From: Paraconiothyrium sp. Pb-2020
Taxonomy: Eukaryota; Ascomycota; Dothideomycetes; Pleosporales; Didymosphaeriaceae
Length of the DNA: 64,000 bases
Direction: 5' to 3'
Assembly: GCA_022419385.1 (NCBI GenBank)
Contig: JAJUBI010000005.1
Span: 372,001 to 436,000 of the forward strand
This document shows, in pieces, positions 23,107 to 33,848 of this stretch. The notes beneath the pieces are model-generated. The model made no database searches, had not been told where the DNA came from, and worked only from the letters and a program-made list of their open reading frames with translations. The position numbers were made by a program, and so were the translations under genes. Numbering within the stretch: position 1 is the first letter of the stretch; every line of letters starts with the position of its first letter.

Positions 23107-24246
23107 GATGAAGCTGGGTATCTCTGAACGCGAAAGAAAGGAAGGATCAAGACAAAAATCGAGATAAGTTGGAGCGGCTTGCTGGATCAAAAGCCCTTGG
23201 GAAGGGGAGGGGCTGTCCCAAATTATAAGTCTCCATGTCGGCACTATTTCCGATCTTCTGGCCTAGAAACGCGTATAGAAGGGATGGCGGTTGTCCATTT
23301 CCGTGCTTCATCGGAGCGACGGGGTGTGGTGACTACTGCACCCCACAGTTGGGAACAGAAGACGCTAGCCTTGTCGAGATGGTGTGAAGAGTACATTGGG
23401 GGAGCTCTTTAGTATTGCCGAGCAGCCCCGGCGAGCGAGAGGGGTAGCCATCACGTGTTATCTCACGTGAATGCTCTGTTGTCGCGGAGTCTCGGCAGAG
23501 CAGTCATCGGTAGCTCGGAATCGATTGAAGACGGATTCTTAAATCCGCAATGTCCTCTTATGGTGTTGAAGCTGGCCAGTGTTGAATGGAAGCACGCCTG
23601 AAGCGGGCAACCTGCAGCGTGGAAGACGAGTCATGGTCCCCACGGATAGAAATTGTCTTGACTATGCGCAAAACGCTTTGCGTAGTGATGAAGATGTTTC
23701 TATGAAGCAACCAAGCCACAAGAAGCTGGCTTGGGTAGCATGTGGCATGCGTTTAATTGTAAAACGTGGTATCCTGCAAAGTTCTCAAGAGTCGAGGCCC
23801 GTTAAAGAAGCCTGGGCACGAACGGTGTCATATGCTGGGTGTGAGCGCCTTACCAACCGCGATTTCCTTAAGAGATGGAGCTACCCCTTGCTCACCTTGC
23901 TACCGATAACCAGTCGTCGTCAACCAAGTCCTTGTAGGGAAAAACACGAGGCACAACGTGGTGTCGATTGTTTATATGGCGTACCTGCGCTACCCCGCAG
24001 ACCCTTGAACCGTTGGTAGCTGCCGCGGCTACATGCGGGGTAGCTCGGCTCATTGCTCACGGGCAGCACCAGTCAACCCACTGGCCTTTGAACCCTTACT
24101 GCTACCAATATAGGCACTTGCACGGGAAACCGTCGTCTTTACCAGCAATAGTCTCTATCAGCGTAGCCCGAGGTTCTTTGCATGGATGGATAATCTTGTA
24201 TGAAGAGCAAGAGTGCTACTCAATGCGAGGTTTCTCGTGACCAGCT
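23107..24246. other. Divergent promoter region AtuA-like / acyl-CoA synthetase
   Basis: 1.14 kb between two outward-facing genes that may act together. It contains two CACGTG cores listed separately. An open frame at 23579-24019 opens with GTG, has no motif and is not accepted as a gene. Confidence 0.5.
23451..23470. promoter_or_regulatory. Paired CACGTG E-box sites
   Basis: CACGTG occurs at 23452-23457 and again inside the perfect 8-bp palindrome TCACGTGA at 23463-23470, centres 12 bp apart. Basic helix-loop-helix factors of fungi bind this core. The pair lies about 350 bp upstream of the AtuA-like start, in the spacer shared with the acyl-CoA synthetase, so it could serve both genes. The factor and direction of effect are unknown. 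Confidence 0.4.
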
Positions 24247-26262
24247 ATGTTTCTGAGGTCTTTACGTGTGCACAAGAGGTGGGAGCGGGTGTTGAGCGGG
24301 AGGAGGGGACTTCTTACGAGGGCATATGCTGATGGGCCGAAAGAGGTATCTTCTCAGCGTAATGGTTTGATCAAGAGAGGACATCGCTGATGAAGGATAG
24401 CCTCCGCTGTTGACGCAGACAGTGCCGCAGCATTTTCGGGAGATTGTGAAGAGTTTCGGGGATAGGAATGCGTACGTTGGTCTACTTCACTTCATACAGG
24501 CGAGGTGAGGGAGCGTGCTAATCGACAACAGGGTGATTTCGCACCATCAGCGCACTACTCTGACGTATGACCAGCTAGACCGTGACTCGGATGCTTTGGC
24601 GAGAGGGCTGGCGAAGCAGGGAGTCAAGAAGGGGGATAGAGTTGCGGTAAGCCTGGGGAATAATATTCAGAATGCGACGGCCACATATGCGCTATTTAAG
24701 TTGGGTGCTATATTGGTAAGATGAACGAGCCAGAATAACATGGAGATGAGTGTTGCAAAGCTAATGCTACTCATAGGTGCCATTAAATCCGGCCTTCAAC
24801 GCTCCTCAAGTTCTTTCAGGGCTGAATCATCTGGCTGCCTCGCACGTTCTCATCGGCGCGGAGACGAATCTGCCCTATAAGGCTCCAAAATCAAATCTAC
24901 CACTATTGGAAGCTCTGGTGCCGGATCTGAGAGCTTCAAAGTTGCAGTCTGAAGCTGTGCCTTCACTACAATCTATAACGCTCGTAAACAACTCTTCCGG
25001 GCGCGTAGACACCTCACCCTATAAAAGCACAATTTCCTACGAGAATGTCGTAGAAGACGGCCAGAACGGCGCCACCCTGCAAGACATCTCCCTCTACCCC
25101 GATGAAACCATTAATATCCAATTCACCAGCGGCACGACCAGTGTACCCAAAGCAGCCTGCCTCTCCCACCGCTCCATCCTCAACAACGGAAAGTCCATCG
25201 GCGACCGCATGCTTCTGACCGAGAAGGATGTGGTAGTCTGTCCGCCTCCATTATTCCACTGCTTCGGTTGTATCCTAGGCTACATGGCGACCGCTACGCA
25301 CGGCAGCGCAATCGTATTCCCCGCCGAAGCATTCCACCCTTTGCACACCCTGCGCGCGGTCCAACAATACAAGGGAACTGCATTATACGGCGTACCCACG
25401 ATGTTCATCTCCGAACTCGAGCTACTAGCAAACGGCACCGTTCCCTACGAAGGCTTTGAGCATCTGCGCACCGGCATCGCAGCAGGGTCCAGTATACCCG
25501 CTGAACTCATGCGCAAGCTACACAAGACGCTAAACCTCACCGAACTGACGATCTGCTATGGTATGACGGAGACCTCGCCTGTGAGCGCGATGACTACAAC
25601 CGACGATCCCATCGATAAGCGTATAGATTCAGTGGGAAGACTCATGCCGCATGTTACTGCCAAAGTCGTCGACGCGGTAGATCGCACGCGCATCCTTGGC
25701 CCTAACGAGCGTGGCGAACTTGTTGTCTCGGGTTACCTTACCATGCGCGGGTATTGGGATGACGCTGCGAAGACCGCTGAAGTTCTGATCCCCGATGATG
25801 AGGGAAGGATGTGGATGCACACCGGAGATGAAGCTAGTATGGACGAAGGAGGGTATGTGAAGATTACGGGGAGGATCAAAGATCTTATTATTAGAGGAGG
25901 GGAGAATATTCATCCGCTTGAAGTGGAAAACTGCCTTTTCGCTAACGACAAGGTTAAAGAAGTCAGTGTGGTAGGGTTACCGGATGAGAAGTTGGGGGAG
26001 TGTGTTGCGGCTTTTGTGGTACTACAGGATGGCGTGCGAATGGATGCAGCGGAGGTAAGGACGTGGGTGAAGGAGAGGTTGAGTCATCATCTTGGTGAGT
26101 GCATTTTAGGATTGAAGACGAAAAGAGGAGCTAACAGCAGCAGTGCCGAAGTTTGTGTTTTGGGTGGACGGGTATCCGAAGACTCCGAGTGGCAAGATCA
26201 GGAAGGTAGAGCTGAAGGAGATGGGGATAGGGCTGCTGAGGGAGGGGAAAGGTTTAGTCTGA
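24247..26262 (+). CDS. Acyl-CoA synthetase, mitochondrial type (ACSF2-like)
   Basis: join(24247..24345,24401..24471,24532..24715,24777..26094,26144..26262), 596 aa; all phases agree. It is an adenylate-forming (ANL) enzyme that activates a carboxylic acid to an acyl-CoA through an acyl-AMP. Motifs in order: the phosphate-binding loop FTSGTTSVPKAACLSHRS (the usual TG replaced by TS), CYGMTETSP (A5), WMHTGDEASMDEGGYVKITG with RIKDLIIRGGENIHPLEVEN (A7/A8), and TPSGKIRK near the C-terminus with the adenylation Lys. The last 39 residues come from exon 5, and skipping that splice loses the catalytic Lys. The first exon (33 codons) is Arg-rich and lacks acids at the start (MFLRSLRVHKRW.., LLTRAYA), a typical mitochondrial presequence. 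No peroxisomal PTS1 ends the chain. Medium-chain or branched acids are likely substrates by family; divergent pairing with the AtuA-like gene fits branched/terpenoid acids. Confidence 0.92.
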
Positions 26263-26781
26263 GTAAGGAATAAAGGATTGAGTTCGTGTATATGTGAGAC
26301 GAGTGATAATGGTATCATGTCGGCTCTGGTGCGAGCAGTCTACACACACCTGCAGATCAAACAGGATGGTGAATATGATTGGAAGCGGTTGCAGGAATGA
26401 CAGTGGGCTGTTTATTTCGTTGAACTGCTCTACCTACTGGGTAATAGCCTCTGCGACATGAGATGGAAAACTACACGTTACGACTAGTATAGATATTCAG
26501 CTATTGAGTTGTTTAGCTGTTGATTTCAAGATTATCATCATTTCTTCCAGTCTTGAGCGTCTGACAAACTTCTCAATCCCGCGTGCTTGAAGTATATTTA
26601 GTTCTCCGTCTTTACTTATAATCCATCCAAATATAGATTTTTGGTTAACATTAACTAACCATAATGATTTTTGATCCCTGTGTGCCGTGAGAAGTGTAGC
26701 AAAGGGAATATTGGAAACTAATTAACACTCAAACTCGGGCACCACATCCGCACTATAGCTACGTATCAAACAACTACCGGC
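26263..26781. other. AT-rich intergenic region
   Basis: About 520 bp. The stretch 26500-26700 is clearly AT-rich with many TA steps. It lies directly upstream of a broken small secreted-protein gene. No feature was recognised. Confidence 0.35.
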
Positions 26782-27243
26782 GTGCGTTCCTTCGCCATCC
26801 TCCTGGCCCTTCTCCCGATCTGCATCTTCTCGTCCGCCGCGCCGACCTTGAAGGACGACACCGCCACTACCAACCAGGGCTTGAACACTACCGACGTCAC
26901 CCTCTTCAAGACCGACAATGTCTCCGACCTCCACTCCCAAGTCTCCTTTGAGAGCACTCCTCGGCCTGGTTACACAGTGATGTGCACTTAGACCAACTTT
27001 CGTGGAGATTGCATTTGGCTTAAGCCCAACATGGCGTGCATATCCCTCTATATGTATGGGGGTTTAACCGGGTTACCAAGGCCAGTCCGATCAATTCGCC
27101 CAGATCATGGATTTGTCTGTGATATATACTCAGACTTCGGATGTCGAAAAGCACAGTTTCTCGCAAAGACGGATTATTTTGGTATTCGAGACATGAGGAC
27201 CATCGCGGGCCGACCTGAATCGGCCAAGTGCTATTGGGTATGA
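26782..27243 (+). pseudogene. Small secreted protein, beta/gamma-crystallin-like, broken
   Basis: One frame reads through 26782-27243 except for a TAG at 26989-26991. It opens with a clear signal-peptide-like stretch (RSFAILLALLPICIFSSAAP), but the codon at the expected start is GTG, not ATG. After the stop it continues NFRGDCIWLKPN, then VRSIRPDHGFVCDIYSDFGC and, near the end, a Cys two residues from the last codon. The spacing NFRGDC..SIRPD..C resembles the small secreted proteins of Dothideomycetes that have a crystallin-like Greek-key pattern. A CAG-to-TAG change would fit RIP, but the ATG-to-GTG change would not. About 153 codons in all. Alternatively, a short upstream exon could supply the start, but the TAG remains. 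Confidence 0.55.
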
Positions 27244-28293
27244 GGGGCTAGGCGAGAATGAGGAGTATTTCATGCTACGAGCGTGTGTAACAAGGGTTAT
27301 ACAATAAGATATGTGATTGATTGGATTCGGAATTGGGGCTAGAAGGCGATTGCCTTGAACATCCAAGCACCGAATCTCAATTTGATCGATGGTCTTATAT
27401 CGAGGTATCACGAACCAAAGAGCCTGTGTACACTTTCGATGCTTCAGAACCAATTCAATGTGCTGGCACACTTCGGGCCATCTGTAGATTTCCACCATGA
27501 AGACGTACCACGGGTGGATACAGTCTCGCCATGCAGTTCTCTCAATATTTATCCGCCAATCTCGAAGGTCACCACGACCGGGCACAGAACATGGGGTATT
27601 CACTATAAAGCCAGCTTAGTTGAAGATGACGGAATAGTGACGAAACTTTCTGAATATAACAATGCTTTTTTGATGTACATGTAGCAATGTTAGTTCCCTC
27701 TATCAAATCAAGCCCAAATAATAACTCAGATACAGATGCAACAAACAAAGTTGTTACTGGAGAGATGTTGAGCAACACACGGTTGAAGTGATTATCGTGG
27801 TCAAAGCGAGGGGCTCACCTAGTCAAGTTGCTGGAGTTGGGGAACAGTTTGCCTGGCTGAGCGCAGCACTACACGGCTCCCATGATAAGAAAGGTATTTC
27901 ATCAACGACATAAAATCCAGCATATTTGTAGTATTCAAAAACCATTTCCCGCTCTTCTGAAGACAGCACGTAGCCAGCAGACCATCGTCCTATCTCGACG
28001 ATTAGAGCAATTAGTCCAACCTTTACTGGAGATCTTATTTTCGCCCAAAGCTTTCTCTAATTGTTTGCCAGACAGAAAGTAATTCGGTTTGTGGACCAAC
28101 GAAAACACTTTCGAGATCTGATTCAGTGCCTCCGTGCTACGTCTGGATCAATCGATTTGTGACACTGCTCCAGCGACACAGGCGGCTGTTTTAGACATGG
28201 TGATGTTTAACAATAATGGCAATAGCAAAACCTTTTAGTCATGCTAATGAATAAAGAATTTTTCAAATGTCTTGAGGTCCCCCCTCTTAAAAT
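27244..28293. other. Intergenic region, possibly with a decayed gene
   Basis: About 1.05 kb. A 157-codon frame on the minus strand (27130-27603, overlapping the end of the secreted-protein remnant) contains segments that look protein-like (for example YRWPEVCQHIELVLKHRKC), but no family was recognised and neither start nor partner exons are apparent. The right part (27880-28290) has nothing I can support. Confidence 0.3.
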
Positions 28294-29968
28294 TCACTCA
28301 CCATTAGTACCCTCGCGCACTTGCATGCTCGCCACAATACTCAACACAGCCAACACCGCCACGAACCAAAACCCCAGCCCGACAACACCCATCCGCAACC
28401 CCGTACCCATAATCGCCAGCGCCATCGGCGGAAACACAGACCGCGCGAGATTACTACATATAACACCTGTCGTATGAATAGTGCCGCGCACACTCGCATT
28501 CGGCGTACAGTCGTTGATCAACAAACTAGTAGCGGGCACAACGCCAGTCCTCCCCGCCGCAAAGAGCAGGAGAACACTCAACAACGACGACCATTTGACT
28601 ACTTCGTATAAAGCCGGGTCCTGCTGGTCTAGATTCTTCTCGAGCAGAGGGACGAGTGCGCAGAAGGGGGCGATGCAGTATACCAAGGGGAAGAGGTAGA
28701 GGGCTGCTCTCCAGACGCGGATAGTACCCCATCTCTCTTGGAGACCTGGGTATACGAGGACCTGCAGGATGATACCTGCGAGGCCAAAGGTTGACATGGT
28801 GATGCCTACGGTGTGGGGCTGGAGCCCCAAGCCGCCTGAGAAATGGAATGGTGCGTGCGCCGTGCTTGGGGATGCGACTGGCAGACTGAGTAGCATGGCC
28901 CAAAGGGTAGCGAAGGTTCCTAAGTGCCCGGCGATGACGAATTGTGCGAACATTGTTTTTAGAACGTTTGGAAGCCAGAGGTCCCGGAGGGAGAAAGGCG
29001 AAGGCTGGTTCCGTGTGGTCTGTGTCGAAGGACCACCACCAGCTGTAGAGGGGTCTTGTAGAAGTGCGGTGGTTTCGTTGATGTCCTCCTCTGAAGGGCG
29101 CTTGACCAATACTGCAGACTCGGCACTTCTAACCACGGCAGATGATGGAAGGCTCTTTTTTTGCTCCTGGTGGAAGGTATCGGTGAGACAAGTGATTGCA
29201 GCAATGGCCACGATAGCTTCAATTGCTGCAACACATATGTTCGGCATGGCAAACGGATATCCAGACACAATGCTGGGTTTAGAGTTGGTCGACGACAAGA
29301 AGCCGCCTATCAACGGGCCTAGCACCGAGCCAATATTCGCAAACAACGGCAGTAGTGTAAATGCCCTAACCCGGTATCTATAGACACTTTAGCGGGTGTT
29401 TGTTGTACGCTTACATTCGGATTGCATACTTCTTCTCGGGTTGCAGCTCTGCAGTCATACATCTTATCATTGCTACAGTCGCGTTCAAGGCACCGTCCAG
29501 CATCTGCCAAGTAATGGCTTGCCGAAACGTCGTCGAGAAACCATAACCCACCGTCGCAGCACTCGAAGCTACGAGGCCAAAGACCAGAACGACTTTTCTG
29601 CTTTTCAGAAAGGAATCAGCTAGTCGTCCCCAAACGAGGCCTGTGCAGACATGTGCGCCGGTTTTGGCGCCGACCAAGAGGCCACACTGAGCGGTGATGG
29701 TTGCTACCGGGGCATCAGGGTTGAAATGGCGAAGTTGGAAGAACATGTACGACTGAAGAGCGCGTCAAATACAGCAAGCAGGTTTGTGAAGCATGCCTCA
29801 CGTGGATTGAGTGCGCTGCTAAAGAATCGGTGAATCGGGCCAGCATGAGCACGAACAGTTGTGTCTGTAAACAGTTAGTTCGATGGTAGCTTCGTCAGAG
29901 TGGACCGCGCAGCTTACTTTGTGAGGCATAGACCATCGGGACCAACGCGACATTTTCGCAGAATCCAT
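28294..29968 (-). CDS. MFS transporter (DHA1-like)
   Basis: complement(join(28294..29377,29415..29752,29802..29864,29918..29968)), 511 aa; introns 53, 49 and 37 bp. It is a major facilitator superfamily transporter with about 12 membrane spans. The N-terminal half carries TQLFVLMLARFTD (span 1) and GLVWGRLADSFLKSRKVVL, the loop 2-3 signature (G-x-L-A-D-x-x-x-x-R-K). ANIGSVLGPLIGGFLSS is the span-5 type motif. A hydrophilic central loop (HQEQKKSL to STQTTRNQPS) separates the halves. The 37-bp third intron is short even for fungi but has clean GTAAGC / CTATAG ends and keeps phase. The reading ends at TGA inside a GGTGAGTGA sequence that would also be a splice donor, so a further 3' exon cannot be excluded. 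It is divergent from a second MFS gene 254 bp away. The substrate is unknown. Confidence 0.85.
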
Positions 29969-30142
29969 GGTGAGTTAATAAGGCGAACGCGATGCCAGAA
30001 CGACCTAACCACTATTTCAGTTCCCAAGAACGTCCAGCAATTGAAGCCTGTGGGTAAGTCTGTATATGTATATCGATGATGCGTTTACGCAACCCTCTTA
30101 TCAGATTTGCCAAGCCGCGATCTCCGCGCCTGCCCCGCTCAA

Positions 30143-30154
30143 TATCACGTGATA
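30143..30154. promoter_or_regulatory. 12-bp palindrome with CACGTG core between two MFS genes
   Basis: TATCACGTGATA is a perfect 12-bp palindrome, in the 254-bp spacer between two divergent transporter genes (starts at 29968 minus and 30223 plus). The core is the E-box bound by fungal bHLH factors. Its position, 69 bp before the plus-strand ATG and about 175 bp from the minus-strand ATG, would allow control of both genes. Confidence 0.5.
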
Positions 30155-30222
30155 ATTCCATCTGATAATGAACGGCCAGGCACCCTTCCTCCTACTCCGC
30201 CATCTGAGGACAATAGATCAAG

Positions 30223-31704
30223 ATGGCCTTGCCAGACCATGCTTCCAGTTTCCTGCACAAGACTGGAATCTCAACGATCCTCAAATCATCCCGCGATGCA
30301 AAACTGCTCTTCGCGCAACGCTTCTTCCGTCTTTTTGCGTACGGAGCTACGTTTCTGATCCTCGTGCATTTCCTCGCATCAGTTGGCATATCCGACAAGC
30401 TCGCTGGATTGTTCATGACGCTGACGATGCTGGGTGATGCTTTCATCAGCTTTGTGCTAGTGTTGATAACGGATCAAATCGGCCGACGGAAGATTCTTGC
30501 TCTAGGGGCCATTTTGATGGTAGCGAGTGGTGTTGTATTTGCATCGAGTAGCACATACTGGGTGCTCGTTTTTGCGAGCGTGGTCGGAGTCATAAGTCCA
30601 AGGTAAGTGCGCCAAGGTGTAGCGGTTCTCACACTGAACGTGTGCAGCGGCAATGAGATTGGGCCCTTTCGTGCTGTCGAGGAATCCATTCTCTCGCAGC
30701 TTACTGAGAAGGATGATCGTACCGATGTGTTTGCATGGTACACCATGTTTGGCACTGCTGGTGCTGCAATTGGGACAATAACAAGCGGATGGCTTGTTCA
30801 GATTTTATCAAAAGGCGCGGCGGCGGGTGAACTTAAAGCATACCGCATTATCTTCATGCTATACGCTGCCATTGGGACCATCAAACTGCTTCTGGTACTG
30901 GCGCTGAGTCCTGCCGTTGAGCTCCAACGTCAAGAGATCAAATACGAAGAAGTGATTGAACTCGAGGATGAGGGCCTCTTATCCCAGTCGCCCTCTCTGC
31001 GGAGCTCCACAGAAGAAACACTTCCAAATATTGCGCAAAACACTTCGCGCGGAGCACAACACCAAGCATCTATCAAGGATCGGATCACTTCCCTCCTCCC
31101 AAAAATCTCCCCCAAATCGCTACTAATCCTCCTCCGCCTCATCATCCTCTTCGTATTAGACTCATTCGCATCCGGCATGGCCTCCCCCTCCTGGCTCACC
31201 TACTTCTTCACCACCTTCCACAAAACCGACCCCGGCACCCTAGGCACCCTCTTCTTCACAACCAACATCCTAGCCACCCTATCCAACATCGCCGCCCTCC
31301 CTCTAGCCCGGCGCCTCGGCCCCCTAAAAACAATGACTTTCACGCACCTGCCGTCCGCAATACTCCTCGGCCTGATACCATTCCCGCCACCTGGGTCTCC
31401 GGGGACGCTGGTCTCCATGTCGTTTCTGGCACTGAGGGCTTGCACGCAAAGCATGGATCAAGCGCCGCGTCAGGCGTTCCTGGCGGCGGTCATGAGGCCG
31501 GAGGAAAGGACTGCGATTCTTGGCATTGTTAATATCGTCAAGACTATTGCGCAGGCGGGCGGTATCGGGACGTCGGGGGTTTTGGCGGCACAGAGGTCGT
31601 GGCGGACTATGTTGGGTAGCGCGGGTTTGATGAAAGTGACGTACGATGTGTTGATCTTGTGGACGTTTCTTCATGTCCCCGATAGGGAAGACGAGAGCGC
31701 GTAG
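30223..31704 (+). CDS. MFS transporter
   Basis: join(30223..30602,30648..31704), 478 aa, intron 45 bp. It is a second major facilitator family member. SPSGNEIGPFRAVEES across the splice junction is a conserved stretch of a fungal MFS subgroup of unknown substrate. DQIGRRKILALGAILM is the loop 2-3 signature (D-x-x-G-R-R/K). About 11-12 hydrophobic spans are split by a central hydrophilic loop (about 240-290). The second half includes LDSFASGMASPSWLTYFF and RACTQSMDQAPRQAFLAAVM. The start MALPDHASSF follows AAG (good context), with no in-frame upstream Met nearby. It is not close in sequence to the divergent MFS neighbour, so this is probably a functional pairing and not a duplicate. Confidence 0.9.
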
Positions 31705-32121
31705 GGGGGATGTTGATACCTTTGTTAAAGAATGTCACACGATTATCATGCAAACTTTTCGCGGACAGGGGTATGAATTGATATTACGAACGCACTAGTT
31801 TGCAACGACAGCTGAGAAGGGTATCTTATGTCTACCGGCAATCACATATACGCATGTGGAAGACAAATCGACAATTAAATCAAGACTGAGAGACACATTT
31901 TGCAAAGCACAGCTGTATTCGCACAAAACAACGCTTGGTGTACTGCAAACGCGCAGCGAAGGGTATATAAATGCCAAGAAACATAACAATAGGAAAGCTC
32001 GTACTGCGGTGCCGACGCGCTGGCTGGCTAAAAGGAAACGTTCAAGGTAATATTGACCGTAGTCCTCTAGCACTCAAGTTAGCACAAGTCAGCCTCCAGC
32101 GTCCTCTTCGGTCATGCGCGA
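31705..32121. other. Convergent 3' spacer
   Basis: 417 bp between the ends of convergent genes. A 92-codon open frame on the minus strand (31795-32073) shows no motif. Nothing else was recognised. Confidence 0.35.
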
Positions 32122-32640
32122 CTACGCGTGAGACATGGGATGGGTAGGGGCGCGGCCTGTAAAGGTCGTACGTCCTGAAATCATACCGTCAGCGAAGGTT
32201 TATACAATCATAGTGGGAGCTTCCTTACCCTTCCAGTACTTCCAAAACACGACTGCGCCATAGACAAAGCTGACAAACCACAGAATCATGTTCACCAGCA
32301 AGATCCACACAGCATTCTTCATACGCTGGACACCGCCGTTGCCCTCGGGGTCCTCCTTGATGTACATCTTGCCAAAGACGCCAAAAGCCGCAACGTACAA
32401 GATGAATACGACGAAGTCGATGCCGAAGAGGAACCACGCTTTGACGAGGGGCAGCATGCAGATGATAGCCCAGAAGGAGGCAAGGGTGCCGGTGATGGTG
32501 GCGTACATCCACTTGGAGTCGTACCCTACGCCCGCCTTATGGGCGCGGTTGAGATCCTGCGCGTAGAGGCCGATGACAACGATGCCCAGGATGAGCTGGA
32601 AGAAGCGCAGGAGGATGCGGAAGATGGAGCCTGGTGTCAT
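32122..32640 (-). CDS. MARVEL-like four-span membrane protein
   Basis: Preferred model complement(join(32122..32174,32229..32640)), 154 aa. The start MTPGSIFRILLRFFQLILGI at 32640 has A at -3. The frame is open further upstream (to 33117), but that extension is not conserved-looking. Four hydrophobic spans (about 5-27, 40-65, 68-92 and 108-135 of the chain) with QDLNRAH after the first are as in fungal MARVEL-domain proteins of the plasma membrane or vesicles. Near the 3' end a GTAAGG donor (32228) and TTTCAG acceptor (32175) give a tail GRTTFTGRAPTHPMSHA. If this 54-bp intron is retained, the protein instead ends KGKEAPTMIV with a stop at 32200-32202. Both forms are plausible, so the C-terminus is uncertain. 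The function in fungi is poorly known. Confidence 0.75.
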
Positions 32641-33848
32641 GTTTGCGCGGAGAGAGTTTGACAGGCCGACTTTTTCGCCCTTCATCGAGCCGCGGGATAG
32701 GAATTTAAGAGCCATGAGGAGGACTTGGATCATGTCAGAAATTTGAAGATCGGAAATGTTGCTGGAGCGCTTACGTAGATAAGTTTTTTTTTTGGGTAGA
32801 GTGAGTTGAGGGCCCCGTTTGCGAGGCGAAGGGACACTGAGTCGGTTGTTGCGCGATGCGTATGCAAGAGTGCGTTGGGGTGGTGACGACAGAGGAATGT
32901 TATAACCTCCTGGCCAACAAAAGAATGGGTTTGCGCACAATGCTGACAATGTTATTGTCGTCGAGGGGTTATTGCTGGTGAAAAGGCGCGTGCGCTGAAA
33001 GAGATGGTGTTGCGCAGGGGTATATCGTGCGTGACGTCGTTGGAGCGGGATGGTGTGTTGTAAATGGCAGGTGTGTCTCGTGAACAAGGGTTGCTCTTTC
33101 TGCACAATGATCGACAAGGAATCTAGAAACTTGATAATGGAGAGGACAAGAAATCTAGAACTAGACCCTAATAATTATAGTAGTAAAACAATGCAGCGCA
33201 GCTGCGAAAGTGAAGGGTAAGCTACGATGAAGACGCGCCAGGATGTGATGCTGTGCACATGGTGACTCTACGGAGCTCTTAAATGCGATCTTGACTGTAA
33301 CGCACGGTGAAGCACCCAAGAATGGGCCACGATCGGGTTGGCGCCCTCATGGCGTGTAAAGAGGGTCCAGACAGCCTGGCGCCCTGCATCTCCAATCGCT
33401 AAAGCTGGCGCCTATGACGGACGCCAAGATTCTTCCTCGCAGGGGGCGAGGGCCGCGTTGATTGGTCTTGAGAGAAGCCGCCGATGAGTGTCGCCGGCTG
33501 TGTTTCAACGCAAACATGGACGCAGAAGCGGTCCAAAGGTGAGTATTCAAGCAGATGCCGCCGAAGCTGAAACGCCATGGCCTATGTGGGTCTGTGTGAG
33601 TTACTCAGGGCTAAAACTGTAAGACACGAACGGGTCGGCTCTGCATTGACTCTACTCAGCTCTTGACTACTCGCTTCCACTTCGTGGTCACAGCTGATGC
33701 CTTTCAAATAATACTGCAACCACAAGTCGACCTTCACCGTGCCATTGATATTTGTATTCTTCGCTCTGAGGTAACTCCTCATTCGCACGTTTCTTGTGGA
33801 TATAATACAGATCCTGCGCCGCCATTCCGGAATCTCTCCATGGAAACT
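32641..33848. other. Intergenic region
   Basis: 1.2 kb, containing the 5' leader of the MARVEL-like gene and the 3' end of the glutathione transferase gene. A run of nine or so A/T bases (TTTTTTTTT near 32788) is present. No other feature was supported. Confidence 0.35.

Noticed and set aside
23579..24019. 146-codon frame upstream of the acyl-CoA synthetase
   Set aside because: It opens with GTG, has no motif and occupies a divergent promoter.
27130..27603. 157-codon minus-strand frame beside the secreted-protein remnant
   Set aside because: Parts look protein-like, but no family, start or further exon could be supported; kept only as a remark.
32641..33117. N-terminal extension of the MARVEL-like gene
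   Set aside because: The extension is Ser/Arg/His-rich and not membrane-protein-like, and the Met at 32640 has a better context and the family start.
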